A stretch of DNA of 11,880 bases. Source: Oscillospiraceae bacterium. GTDB taxonomy: Bacteria > Bacillota > Clostridia > Oscillospirales > Oscillospiraceae. The stretch spans positions 1 through 11,880 of the forward strand of contig JAITQY010000007.1 of the NCBI GenBank assembly GCA_031288675.1, read 5' to 3'. Positions 1 to 7,267 of this stretch are shown piece after piece (positions within the stretch are counted from its first letter, which is position 1; every line of letters starts with the position of its first letter). The notes under the pieces were generated by a model. That model ran no database searches. It was not told the DNA's origin and worked only from the letters and a program-made list of their open reading frames with translations. Position numbers and translations under genes: made by a program.

Positions 1-190
1 CCACCAGCGTGTAGCCGTACTTAAATGGCACGTCAACAGTCACATCGTCTCCCGACGGATACTTAAACACGCCGTCCACACTAACAGCGCCGTCGCCGAG
101 TTTAGTCTTAACCGTCACTGTTTTGCGCACGTCCGCATACTCGAACTCAATCAGATTGCCCGTATTTTTGACTATAATTTCCTTGCTTAC
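1..190 (-). CDS. Surface protein fragment, third reading frame (partial, runs off left edge)
   Basis: Downstream continuation of the large repeat protein, in a frame shifted by -1 relative to the fragment that stops at 187. Reading the minus strand from 190, the frame is open to the window edge and continues the same kind of beta-repeat: it includes VSKEIIVKNTGNLIEFEY, then a segment rich in V/T/K/D with aromatic residues at regular spacing (VFKYPSG, VPFKYGYTL). NLIEFEY matches the recurring repeat ending (for example VEFLY and VEYYY) in the preceding fragment, so this is the same protein and not a new gene. There is no start codon or ribosome binding site of its own. The C-terminus, where a cell-wall or S-layer anchor would be expected, is outside the window. 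Confidence 0.6.
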
Positions 191-2064
191 AACGAAGGGT
201 TCACCAGCTCAAAGCCCGCGAAATCACCTGCGTCTCCGGTGAACTTACTGCCGACAATCGCTTTTCCGCTGTATTCGCTTAGGATATTCTTAACGCCGCC
301 CTCCATGTAGTAACATCTGACTACTACTTCTCCGACGTCGTCCGCCTCGTACAGAAACTCTACAGTGAACGGGTTTGCTGCCGGATCTGCGTACACTGAC
401 TTTTCATGATTTTCCGCAAGCGTATACCACGGCACATCCAGCGCCGAAGCCCTATACATCTCTCCCTTGCGCGCCGCAAGCGTCAGCGTACGCGTTCCAA
501 GCAGCGGTGAAGCTCCGCCTGCCTTGTCAACCGCCTGTATAGTAACGTCCATCAAATCTTTTGTATAGTAATATTCTACAACAGGATGATCCGGCGTTCC
601 GCTTGTGTTATCCACATGGATTACCGACTGCGGAAGCTCGGTATAATAGTTCTGCTCCAAATTTGGAATCTGAATATCCCTCTCGGTTCCGCTTGGCACT
701 TCAACCTGATAAACCAGGATGATATTTCCGTTTGTATCGTTTTCTTTCAGCAATACGACAACGTCAGCGGTAATTTTTGAGTACAGAAACTCAACTACGT
801 TAGAACCCTGCGCGACGTTAGGCACGGTTTTTGTTATCACTCTGTCAACCAGCGCCCACGTATTGTCAATATAAGGCGCGTTCACGGAATACGGCTTCCC
901 GATAGTCGCGTCAATATACGTAACCATATCAATTAACGCTCCGGTATCACTGTCTATAGCCTTTACCGTCACCGTCGTCAGCGTCGAGCGGTACGTGAAC
1001 GTCAGAATCTGGCTTCCGTCCGCAGGGCTCACAACTACCGACGTTCCAACCCCGCTTCTGAGTACGCTTCCGTTAACGGGATTCGTTATTTCCCAGCCTA
1101 CGACCTCATAGTTCGGTATGTTAAACGCTTGCGCGGTAAAAGACGGAGCGTCTTTTTTCTGCTCGACTTTATATCCGCCTGTCACCTGCCCGTCGTCAGA
1201 GTTCCACTTGACCTCTATTACGGAGAAGTTGATTTTTTCTTTGTATTTGATTTCAATTGACTGCGGTGTGTCTGTAAGCACAAGATTGTTCGGGATGCTG
1301 CCGGAAATGTACTCCCAAACATTGGTATTGATCGTGTCGGCAGGAATCGAAAGCCTTCCGGCAACGTTCTCGCCTATCCAGTCGCGCACCGTATGGGTAT
1401 AAAGCGTAATATCCGTACCGCCGTAAGTAGTAGCGGTCACGGTTAGCGTTGCGCTGCCCTCATCCTCGTCAGGAATACCGTTGCGGTTCATATCTTTCTT
1501 ATAGAGGTACAGCACGTTATAATACTTTAAGGGCGCAGCCGGAACGTCATACACAACGCTGAAGTCTCCGACTTTTACCCTGTCCGCCGGATTGGTGATA
1601 TACTCCTCGCCCCCGATTTTGTAGCCAAGCGCCGAATCGTCCTTGCTTTCGTAAAGTTCAAATCCCACGGATACGTAGTTGTTAAATACCGGAGCGGTCT
1701 TTGCGTACTGCGTTCCGCCGATAAACTGCGCCGAGCCAGGAGCGCTTCCCGGAACGCCAACGGAATGGTCGTTAAAAAGTACAAACCTTTCAGCAAAATG
1801 ACCTTCCTCGCTATCTGGGATGCCGTTACCGTTTACGTCCGGATCATAGTAGAAATACACATTCTGCGCCGACGGTCCGAACGTCATTCCGCTTACGGTC
1901 TCCGATCCCGCGCCTTGCGGCTGATACAGCGCCGGGTCGGACGGCGCACCTCCGCGGAACGCCAGATAACCGGGTTTAGTCCAGCCGTTTGTATCCCCGG
2001 GATACGCGGTACCCACCGCGTTGATGTCCTCAAGAGCGTCGCCCTGACGTCCGATGAGTACCAA
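187..2064 (-). CDS. MucBP-like repeat surface protein, middle fragment (frameshifted)
   Basis: Open frame of 625 residues that continues the protein encoded at 1893-5009 in a different frame. The nominal TTG start at 2064 has no convincing ribosome binding site and lies in mid-domain, so it should not be taken as a real start. The protein is extracellular beta-repeat sequence. Several units of about 60-75 residues carry the MucBP-like pattern of a strand such as VTVKAID or VTIQAVDKAG, a middle Y/P-rich turn, and a closing strand such as VEFLY or VVEYYY. Two acidic loops, DVNGNGIPDSEEG and DMNRNGIPDEDEG, match the Ca-binding DxNxNGxxDxxE pattern seen in dockerin and thrombospondin-3-type loops. 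It ends at a TAA at 187-189, after FELVNPSL, in the middle of a repeat that carries on in the next frame. MucBP-type repeats commonly mediate adhesion or projection from the cell surface; that role is inferred here. Confidence 0.75.
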   Translation of the reverse strand: MVLIGRQGDALEDINAVGTAYPGDTNGWTKPGYLAFRGGAPSDPALYQPQGAGSETVSGMTFGPSAQNVYFYYDPDVNGNGIPDSEEGHFAERFVLFNDHSVGVPGSAPGSAQFIGGTQYAKTAPVFNNYVSVGFELYESKDDSALGYKIGGEEYITNPADRVKVGDFSVVYDVPAAPLKYYNVLYLYKKDMNRNGIPDEDEGSATLTVTATTYGGTDITLYTHTVRDWIGENVAGRLSIPADTINTNVWEYISGSIPNNLVLTDTPQSIEIKYKEKINFSVIEVKWNSDDGQVTGGYKVEQKKDAPSFTAQAFNIPNYEVVGWEITNPVNGSVLRSGVGTSVVVSPADGSQILTFTYRSTLTTVTVKAIDSDTGALIDMVTYIDATIGKPYSVNAPYIDNTWALVDRVITKTVPNVAQGSNVVEFLYSKITADVVVLLKENDTNGNIILVYQVEVPSGTERDIQIPNLEQNYYTELPQSVIHVDNTSGTPDHPVVEYYYTKDLMDVTIQAVDKAGGASPLLGTRTLTLAARKGEMYRASALDVPWYTLAENHEKSVYADPAANPFTVEFLYEADDVGEVVVRCYYMEGGVKNILSEYSGKAIVGSKFTGDAGDFAGFELVNPSL

Positions 2065-2162
2065 ACATTGCGCAGAAGCGACTTTACTCCGCCGGCGGTG
2101 CTGTACCAGCGAACTGTAACCATACCCTCTTCATCGTCAGCGATTCCGTTGTTATTCATGTC
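1456..2162 (-). repeat. Three Ca-binding DxNxNGxxDxxE loops between MucBP-like units
   Basis: Three 13-codon acidic loops occur at 2124-2162 (DMNNNGIADDEEG), 1801-1839 (DVNGNGIPDSEEG) and 1456-1494 (DMNRNGIPDEDEG). All follow an aromatic strand (MYK, YYD or YKK) and open a new beta-unit. The spacing of acidic residues fits an EF-hand-like or TSP3-like Ca site. The loop sequence is far more conserved than the flanking repeats, suggesting selection for metal binding that stiffens the repeat stalk. No dockerin pair or cohesin is visible. Confidence 0.65.
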
Positions 2163-5009
2163 CTCTTTATACATAAACTTAACGAACTTGGACGAAGTAA
2201 TAGGCGCGGCGAATTTAGCCGCCTGTCCCGCCGGAACCTTATATTTTTGTTCGGCAGAATCCCACGGGTATGCGACATACGACCCGCCCTCGGCAAGATG
2301 CCCGACCGCAACGTAGTTAGTAATCTGCGGCGCGCCGCCGGTAGCCGCGTAAATCACCTCTGCGTCATATGCGCCCCAAACCGCGTCAAATGAGCGCTCG
2401 TTCTCAAGCTCGCCGTTCGAGTTCTGTATCGGCACGTCCGGTACTAAACCTCCGCCGTACACCCAGTACGTCTCTTTAACGTTAACCAGTCCGCCTTCGT
2501 ACACAATCCAGATATGCTCTCCGTTTTGTGTGATTACCGGGTCAAATTCATTCGGGAACTGGCACGATACCATTACGCCGCTGATATTTGCCGGCATAAC
2601 ATTGCTTGTCCCTGTCCTGATAAATCCTATAGGATCCTCGCCATTGACGGCTTTCTTCGGAATATACGGCTCGCGCCCGAGAACGTGGCTTATGCCCTTA
2701 GGCGCAAACCCGGTTAGATCCTCTGAATAAGTCACCGGTCCGGACTCCCCGACCTTGAACACGGTGATCGGAGTAAGAGCGCCCGACGCGTCCTTCACAG
2801 CATAGTGTAATGTCACGTCCAGCCAGTAAGCCGGGTCTTTCTCGAACTCGAACGTAATCTTCGGTGTTTTTGTTGATGTATTGCCGACCTTCCCCGCGCC
2901 GTTGATATAAATTTCCATCGCCGGGTTCGTGCGGTGCTTTGTTGTCGCAAGCGTACCCAAATTAGCGCCCGTCACCGCGCGCCCGACGTCCGGATCGTCA
3001 TCTCCGGTTTCCGAAATGTCGCTCTTCAGCTTCCACAATAAGTTTCCGTCACTGTCTTTCGGAATAAAATCCTTGACCGTATCCGTGTCCGGCTTAAGCA
3101 GGTCGAAGCCGAGCGGCGGAACGCCCGTATACCACGTTCCGTTCGCGTTCTTCGGAAGCCCGTAGCCGCCGGGAAGAGGCTGATCGGTGAAAATGTGCAG
3201 CGTCCTGCCGTCGGAAGCGACAGCCGTTCCCGATATCCAAGCCTGCGTCTGATCATAAAAATTCTCGAAGTTGTAAATCATACGCTGCGAACCGGTGGAG
3301 TTCTTGATTTGAACCCACAGCACGCAGTTCGACGTAATGACGTTCGACGCCGTCCATGTTCCGCTGCCCGCGTTAGTAAGCGTGCCGCGCGACGATGCGT
3401 GCGCGTTATATGCGTTTTGGAACAGCGTCTCCGTAATTCCGGGATGCGCGTAATAAGGGTTTCCCTCACCGAACTGCGACACCAACAGCCGTCCGGTGCT
3501 GTCCGTCCACGGATTGCCGTCCTTGTCGAGCAGTAAATACGGTTCTTCTATTTTATAGAAGGTCTTATCATAATAGGTTGTCTTGTCGGCGTCTCCCTGC
3601 TGCAGGATAACATACTGCACCGATGTGGGATTGTTATTAACTTTAATCGTGATGCTTCCGGCTATAGGTTTTGCGTAGTTGTGCTCACGGTTCGTCGGGC
3701 TGGATGAAATGTCAGTGAAGTGCGGACTTCCGTCCCCGACGAAATGCACCCACGGCTCGTTGCTGTACTGCGTGCCGTCTGTAGAACCGCGGTAATTGTT
3801 GTCGTCGCTTATTACGTATAGATTTCCGTGCGCGCCGAACCATGCCAGACTGCGCGCGCCTTCGGATATTTGCAGAGCCTTACCTTTGGCTTTCGAGGGC
3901 ATTGTTATCTTGTAGGCGTGCATGGCGCCGCTGACACTCGACCTGCGATAGCCGTTCCAGTTATCAGCGGCGTGGTGAGTATTAGTATCGTACCCCGAAC
4001 AATATATATAGCCGTTTTTATCCAAAACTGACAGTGAGTGCCAATAGGCGCTGGCATCCACTGCCGTACCTTGCGTAAACAGCTTGACAAGCGGCGGCGT
4101 AGAACGTGCGTCCTCGTCGTTCATTCCGAGCTGATTATAGTACCAGCCGCCCGCTCCCCATGTATAGACGTATCCCTTGTCCGTAAGAACCATATAGAAC
4201 GAGTCGCCGCACTCAATGCGCTTTACGTTCCCGTTCCAGTTAAATTTTACCTTATACGGATAATATGAGCCGCCCCGAGCAGAATCCCCGTTATTGCCCC
4301 ATGTCCAGACCTGACCCTGATCGTCCAGCGCAATTCCCACATTGCCGTTGTTATCGTTATAGTCCGAAGCCTCAACTCTGATGAACTTCACGTTGGCAAG
4401 TCCGTTCGCTACACGGTTATTACCCAAAGCGCTTGACGAATCCTTCAGCTTTTTCGGCGTCGATACTGCGGACGAATTTTGTCCGTCGCCCATTCCGTAA
4501 TAATAAGCGCTGTTTAGACCGCCCCACGCCCAAATTGCGCCGTTTTCGTCAACGGAGAAGCCGCCGTGATATGAGGCGGCTACGCTCACCATCGCGGGCG
4601 TTCCGGCAGGAAACACCACCTTGCCGGGCTGTCTTTCGGTGCCGCCGCTCCGTCCGAGATACCCCATGGCGGTTCCCCAAGTCCACACGACGCCGTCCGT
4701 GTCAAGAGCGAGACCGATCTGATCGGAGGCGTTAACATCCTTGATGCGCTTCATGCCGCTGGCGGTTATCTGCGCCGCCCTGTTGTACGGCTTGCTGGAT
4801 GTATTGTCACGCCCGAGCCGTGCGTCGTCGTATCCGCCCCAGCTCCAGAGCTTACCCTCATCGTCTATGACGAATGTTTGGTATGAGCCGGACGAAACCT
4901 TGACGACGTTCCGGTCGGTCATCTGCAGCATATCCATCTGCGCGCCCGCTTCCGGTATTAACATTTCTCCGATTTGCCCGAGCGGTCCCGCCGGTATAAA
5001 TCCGAGCAT
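1893..5009 (-). CDS. RCC1-propeller surface protein, N-terminal fragment (frameshifted)
   Basis: Open frame of 1038 residues, of which about the first 985 are authentic. The first in-frame ATG (5009) falls inside the hydrophobic core of a signal peptide whose true start is at 5061 in another frame. Residues about 35-420 contain roughly seven RCC1-type repeats, each with a G-x-S/A-L-D-x-x-G-x-V-W-T-W-G core: LWSWGG, VWTWGT, IWAWGG, VWTWGN, VYTWGA, then weaker ones at IYCSGY and LYVISD. They should fold as a beta-propeller. A long region of unassigned beta-rich sequence follows, then a MucBP-like unit and the Ca-loop DMNNNGIADDEEG. Past about position 2045 the frame turns into Arg/Thr-rich nonsense (RRPTRRCISRKARDRRP), while the genuine sequence continues at -1. 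Such RCC1-containing secreted proteins are common in Clostridia; the ligand is unknown. Confidence 0.85.
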   Translation of the reverse strand: MLGFIPAGPLGQIGEMLIPEAGAQMDMLQMTDRNVVKVSSGSYQTFVIDDEGKLWSWGGYDDARLGRDNTSSKPYNRAAQITASGMKRIKDVNASDQIGLALDTDGVVWTWGTAMGYLGRSGGTERQPGKVVFPAGTPAMVSVAASYHGGFSVDENGAIWAWGGLNSAYYYGMGDGQNSSAVSTPKKLKDSSSALGNNRVANGLANVKFIRVEASDYNDNNGNVGIALDDQGQVWTWGNNGDSARGGSYYPYKVKFNWNGNVKRIECGDSFYMVLTDKGYVYTWGAGGWYYNQLGMNDEDARSTPPLVKLFTQGTAVDASAYWHSLSVLDKNGYIYCSGYDTNTHHAADNWNGYRRSSVSGAMHAYKITMPSKAKGKALQISEGARSLAWFGAHGNLYVISDDNNYRGSTDGTQYSNEPWVHFVGDGSPHFTDISSSPTNREHNYAKPIAGSITIKVNNNPTSVQYVILQQGDADKTTYYDKTFYKIEEPYLLLDKDGNPWTDSTGRLLVSQFGEGNPYYAHPGITETLFQNAYNAHASSRGTLTNAGSGTWTASNVITSNCVLWVQIKNSTGSQRMIYNFENFYDQTQAWISGTAVASDGRTLHIFTDQPLPGGYGLPKNANGTWYTGVPPLGFDLLKPDTDTVKDFIPKDSDGNLLWKLKSDISETGDDDPDVGRAVTGANLGTLATTKHRTNPAMEIYINGAGKVGNTSTKTPKITFEFEKDPAYWLDVTLHYAVKDASGALTPITVFKVGESGPVTYSEDLTGFAPKGISHVLGREPYIPKKAVNGEDPIGFIRTGTSNVMPANISGVMVSCQFPNEFDPVITQNGEHIWIVYEGGLVNVKETYWVYGGGLVPDVPIQNSNGELENERSFDAVWGAYDAEVIYAATGGAPQITNYVAVGHLAEGGSYVAYPWDSAEQKYKVPAGQAAKFAAPITSSKFVKFMYKEDMNNNGIADDEEGMVTVRWYSTAGGVKSLLRNVWYSSDVRATLLRTSTRWVPRIPGIQTAGLNPVIWRSAEVRRPTRRCISRKARDRRP
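3740..4907 (-). repeat. RCC1 repeat array (about seven units, protein level)
   Basis: Tandem degenerate units of 45-70 codons, each centred on a W/Y-x-W/S-G core after D/N-x-x-G. Seven cores are visible, the number expected for a closed seven-bladed propeller. Unit lengths vary because of long, low-similarity loops between blades. The DNA itself is not repetitive, so the repeats are old and not prone to slippage. Confidence 0.75.
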
Positions 5010-5061
5010 AATTAGTACTGTTAGCAGCGCGGCTGATATTATTACGTGTAGTGCGTTTCAT
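5010..5061 (-). other. Likely true start and signal peptide of the surface protein
   Basis: An ATG at 5061 is preceded by GGAG (minus strand, about eight bases upstream) and encodes MKRTTR, a typical charged n-region. Downstream, in the frame of the main ORF, the sequence reads ISAALLTVLIMLGFIPAG, a typical hydrophobic core and exit. The two halves are in different frames: removing one base around 5040-5046 would join them as MKRTTRNISAALLTVLIMLG, a textbook signal peptide. In the main frame no ATG, GTG or TTG occurs between the TGA at 5060-5058 and the ATG at 5009. Confidence 0.65.
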
Positions 5062-5126
5062 TGTGTAGCTCCATTTCCTTACTCTTATTTTTGTGTACAA
5101 ACTTAAACTGAAAAGTATCAGCGTTC

Positions 5127-5153
5127 TTAATTTATAAATTGCGTTTTTTTCAT
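5127..5153 (-). CDS. Short upstream ORF in the leader of the surface protein gene
   Basis: Nine codons including the stop: MKKTQFIN. It begins with ATG at 5153, five to seven bases after a strong AAGGAG element, and contains a run of seven A. It lies within the predicted leader of the surface protein mRNA, about 65 bases upstream of that gene's start. It could be a leader peptide, or the remains of an older start. Adding one A to the run would open a frame MKKNAIYKLRTLILFSLSLY that joins the MKRTT frame. No function is assigned. Confidence 0.3.
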   Translation of the reverse strand: MKKTQFIN

Positions 5154-5266
5154 TTGTAACTCCTTACTCCTTAACATTGTGTATTTCTCTCTAATAAACA
5201 CATTTAACTGGATTATTTTAGTCCGTATTATGTATATAATGGTACTACTGTTATTTACTTGCACTA

Positions 5267-5295
5267 AGTATATCACTCATACAATAATTTGTCAA
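5267..5295 (-). promoter_or_regulatory. Promoter of the surface protein gene
   Basis: On the minus strand, TTGACA (5295-5290) and TATACT (5272-5267) are separated by exactly 17 bases: a perfect -35 and a five-of-six -10. Transcription would start near 5260, leaving an AT-rich untranslated leader of about 200 nt before the ATG at 5061. This is the only good minus-strand promoter I see in the gap. Confidence 0.6.
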
Positions 5296-5402
5296 TATAT
5301 AAAATACAAAAAAAATTAGCGGAGTTTAATCAAAAGATTAAAAAACATTTAATCATTTCTAAAAAACTATTATTTATCTTAAAAATAAATCTAAAAAAAC
5401 AC

Positions 5403-5431
5403 TTGACAAGGCAGGAAAGATGTGCTACGAT
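5403..5431 (+). promoter_or_regulatory. Promoter of the MATE gene
   Basis: TTGACA (5403-5408), a spacer of 17, then TACGAT (5426-5431), preceded by TGC to give an extended -10 (TGnTACGAT). The start of transcription is expected near 5438, right at the edge of the dyad. The leader to the MATE ATG at 5526 would be about 88 nt. Confidence 0.7.
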
Positions 5432-5438
5432 TATTTCG

Positions 5439-5473
5439 CATATAATACATACTATTATCATATGTTATATATG
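5439..5473 (+). promoter_or_regulatory. Dyad (possible operator) after the MATE promoter
   Basis: Imperfect inverted repeat: arm CATATAATACAT (5439-5450), centre of 11 bases, arm ATGTTATATATG (5462-5473). The arms match at 10 of 12 positions. It sits from about +1 to +35, where a bound repressor would block transcription or an RNA hairpin would form at the 5' end. Its AT-only character means chance symmetry cannot be excluded, but it is retained in the second copy. Confidence 0.45.
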
Positions 5474-5525
5474 ATTTATGTTGCAAGCAGAGTTCCATAC
5501 ATCATCGGGATTGGAGTTATTTCAT

Positions 5526-6899
5526 ATGGATAAGATTTCCAAATATGATCTCACATCGGGGGATATACTGCGCAAGTTGATTCCATTGTCGCTGCCCGCT
5601 ATCGCGGGTGAGTTGGTACAGATGGCATACAACTTTGCCGATATGGTATGGCTTGGACGGCTGTCAAGCGGAGCGGTAGCGGCGGCGGGATCAGTTGGAC
5701 CATTTATGTGGCTGTCGCTGACGCTGATAGTGTTCGGGCAGCAGGGCGCGCAAATCGGAGTTTCTCAGAACCTCGGGCGGCGTGACAGTGAAGCCGCGCG
5801 CGGTTTTCTAAACTCTGCGTTAGTTACCGCGCTTGCGCTCGGCATACTGTGCGGGACGGTGTTTTTCCTGTTCCGGAATCAATTTATCGGTTTCTATCGT
5901 ATCGCCGACCAAGTTGTAGAGCAGGACGCCGTTTCCTATCTTGCCGTGGTTGCGCTGGCAATGCCGTTTACATATCTGAACTCTACGTTGACGGCGGCAT
6001 TTAATGCCAGCGGAAACTCGGTAAAGCCGTTCGTGATAAACCTTATCTGTCTTGCACTTAACGCGGCGTTGGATCCGCTGCTTATATTCGCGGCGGGACT
6101 TGGGGTAACAGGCGCGGCAATCGCAACGGCGTCGTGCCAGGCAATGTCGTGCACCCTTATGCTTTTGGCAATGAAACTGTACAAACACGAGCAGCTACAG
6201 GCGCTAAAGCTACTGCGTCTTCCAAAAAAGGAACACTTGAAGCAAATGGGAAAGTGGGGGGCGCCCGGTTCGTTTGAGACATTTTGTTTTACATTTTTCA
6301 TTATAATCGTGTCAAAAATTGTTTCATCATTTGGTTCTGAAGCAATGGCGGTGCAGCGTATTGGCAACCAGATAGACCAATTTTCGTATATGGTAGCCGG
6401 CGGATTCGGGTCGGCGCGGTACTCGGCGTTTATCGGGCAGAACTACGGCGCGGGGCGGTTTGACCGAATTCGGCGCGGATTGTTTTTGTCTACCGTGATA
6501 ATGGGGTGTTGGGGGACAGGCGCAACGTTTAACCTTCTGTTTTTTAACAAGGTCTTTTTCAGGTGGTTTATACCAAATGAGCCGAACGTGATCGAGATGG
6601 GCGTGAGTTACCTAAAAATCTTTGCGCTGTGTCAGTTAGTTGCAAGCCTTGAGGGTGTAGGCGGGAGCGTATTCCGCGGACACGGCAAGACGATCATCCC
6701 GTCAGTAATCAGCGTAAGTACAAACGTACTGCGCGTAATACTCGCTTGGTTCTTGTCACGCGGCGCACTAATGCAGAACGGTATATGGTGGGCATTAGTC
6801 ATCACCGCATTCTTACGCGGCGCGGCAACGTATTTTTTCAGTTTGCCCGTAGTTATTTCGCGCTGGAAAAATACTGCACCCAAATTAACCGCAAAATAA
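5526..6899 (+). CDS. MATE family multidrug/metabolite efflux transporter
   Basis: Inner-membrane antiporter of 457 residues, full length for the MATE family, which expels organic compounds using a Na+ or H+ gradient. The N-terminal half opens with LTSGDILRKLIPLSLPAIAG and NFADMVWLGRLSSGAVAA, the typical first two helices. The second half repeats the fold and carries GQNYGAGRFDRIRRG, the classical loop motif. About 12 hydrophobic segments are visible. The ATG at 5526 is chosen because GGAG lies nine bases upstream; an ATG at 5478 would add 16 residues but has no ribosome binding site and abuts the dyad. The gene is monocistronic as far as can be seen. Because its promoter cassette is a near copy of the one before the ABC/nitrogenase-like operon, it is likely induced together with that operon. 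Substrate unknown. Confidence 0.92.
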   Translation: MDKISKYDLTSGDILRKLIPLSLPAIAGELVQMAYNFADMVWLGRLSSGAVAAAGSVGPFMWLSLTLIVFGQQGAQIGVSQNLGRRDSEAARGFLNSALVTALALGILCGTVFFLFRNQFIGFYRIADQVVEQDAVSYLAVVALAMPFTYLNSTLTAAFNASGNSVKPFVINLICLALNAALDPLLIFAAGLGVTGAAIATASCQAMSCTLMLLAMKLYKHEQLQALKLLRLPKKEHLKQMGKWGAPGSFETFCFTFFIIIVSKIVSSFGSEAMAVQRIGNQIDQFSYMVAGGFGSARYSAFIGQNYGAGRFDRIRRGLFLSTVIMGCWGTGATFNLLFFNKVFFRWFIPNEPNVIEMGVSYLKIFALCQLVASLEGVGGSVFRGHGKTIIPSVISVSTNVLRVILAWFLSRGALMQNGIWWALVITAFLRGAATYFFSLPVVISRWKNTAPKLTAK

Positions 6900-7127
6900 A
6901 TTTCCAAAGGAATCAATTTGCACGGCAAGCTGTATGGGGGTTGATTGCCGACGCTGTGGCTATAAGTCTATTAAATTTTCAAGGTACAGTAAGTAGGGAT
7001 TAGGGCGATTGTAGTTAGAGAATGTGGGATAGGCGCTTGAGGATCAGCGTCAATGACGAGAGCTTTCAAACGTCTTGCAGAGGCAGTTTTTAACCCGCCT
7101 GTTCACGCTGTCTTCTGTTACACGTGC

Positions 7128-7156
7128 ATCGTAGCACGGCTTAAAAGATTTATCAA
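7128..7156 (-). promoter_or_regulatory. Third, divergent promoter of the same type
   Basis: On the minus strand: AAAAAACACTTGATA, a 17-base spacer, then TGC-TACGAT. The A-tract, CACTTGA, spacing, GTGC and TACGAT all match the two plus-strand cassettes, but the spacer and the downstream dyad differ. Here the -10 is framed by CGTGC and GCACG, giving a perfect short inverted repeat around it. No gene is visible in front of it, so its product would be an untranslated RNA or an antisense transcript running toward the MATE 3' end. Confidence 0.5.
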
Positions 7157-7231
7157 GTGTTTTTTACGTGAAATTAATTTTTTGTAAATGTATTCCCTGA
7201 AAATTTTTCTGTGATAAATCTAAAAAAACAC

Positions 7232-7260
7232 TTGACAAGGCAGGAAAGATGTGCTACGAT
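7232..7260 (+). promoter_or_regulatory. Promoter of the ABC transporter/nitrogenase-like operon
   Basis: TTGACA (7232-7237), spacer of 17, extended -10 TGC-TACGAT (7252-7260). Expected transcription start near 7267; leader of about 80 nt to the first gene. The genes that follow overlap or lie within 40 bases of each other, so this promoter probably drives the operon to beyond the right edge. Confidence 0.7.
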
Positions 7261-7267
7261 TATTTCA

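Larger units (their letters stand above)
5385..5480 (+). repeat. 96-bp promoter cassette, copy 1 (before MATE gene)
   Basis: Direct repeat of 7214-7309 at an offset of 1829 bases. The copies differ at only three positions (5438 G/A, 5459 C/T, 5465 T/A). It begins at ATAAATCTAAAAAAACAC and ends at ATATATGATTTATG. It contains a complete promoter and a 35-bp imperfect dyad. Sequence outside these limits is not similar, so the duplication covers the regulatory region alone and not the genes. Confidence 0.9.
5062..5525. other. Divergent intergenic region between surface protein and MATE genes
   Basis: AT-rich stretch of 464 bases between two divergently transcribed genes. It holds the minus-strand promoter and leader (with short ORF) of the surface protein on the left, and the plus-strand 96-bp promoter cassette of the MATE gene on the right. 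The part at about 5296-5384 is nearly all A/T with no gene; it may act as an UP-element or curved DNA. No RNA gene or terminator was found. Confidence 0.6.

Noticed and set aside
1893..2064. Programmed -1 frameshifting between the two large ORFs
   Set aside because: There is no clear slippery heptamer or strong structure, and two other frame breaks exist in the same gene, so decay or sequence error is simpler.
1456..2162. Dockerin domain
   Set aside because: Only single isolated acidic loops occur between beta-units; a dockerin needs two such loops about 23 residues apart with helices.
5478..5525. Longer MATE start at ATG 5478 (adds 16 residues)
   Set aside because: It directly follows the dyad, has no ribosome binding site, and the extra residues are not MATE-like; the ATG at 5526 has GGAG at a good distance.
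5820..6367. Minus-strand ORFs inside the MATE gene
   Set aside because: They have Cys/Arg-rich low-complexity translations, no ribosome binding site, and lie wholly opposite a well-supported gene.
6923..6951. Intrinsic terminator after the MATE gene
   Set aside because: The CGGCAA/TTGCCG stem has a 16-base loop and no following T run.
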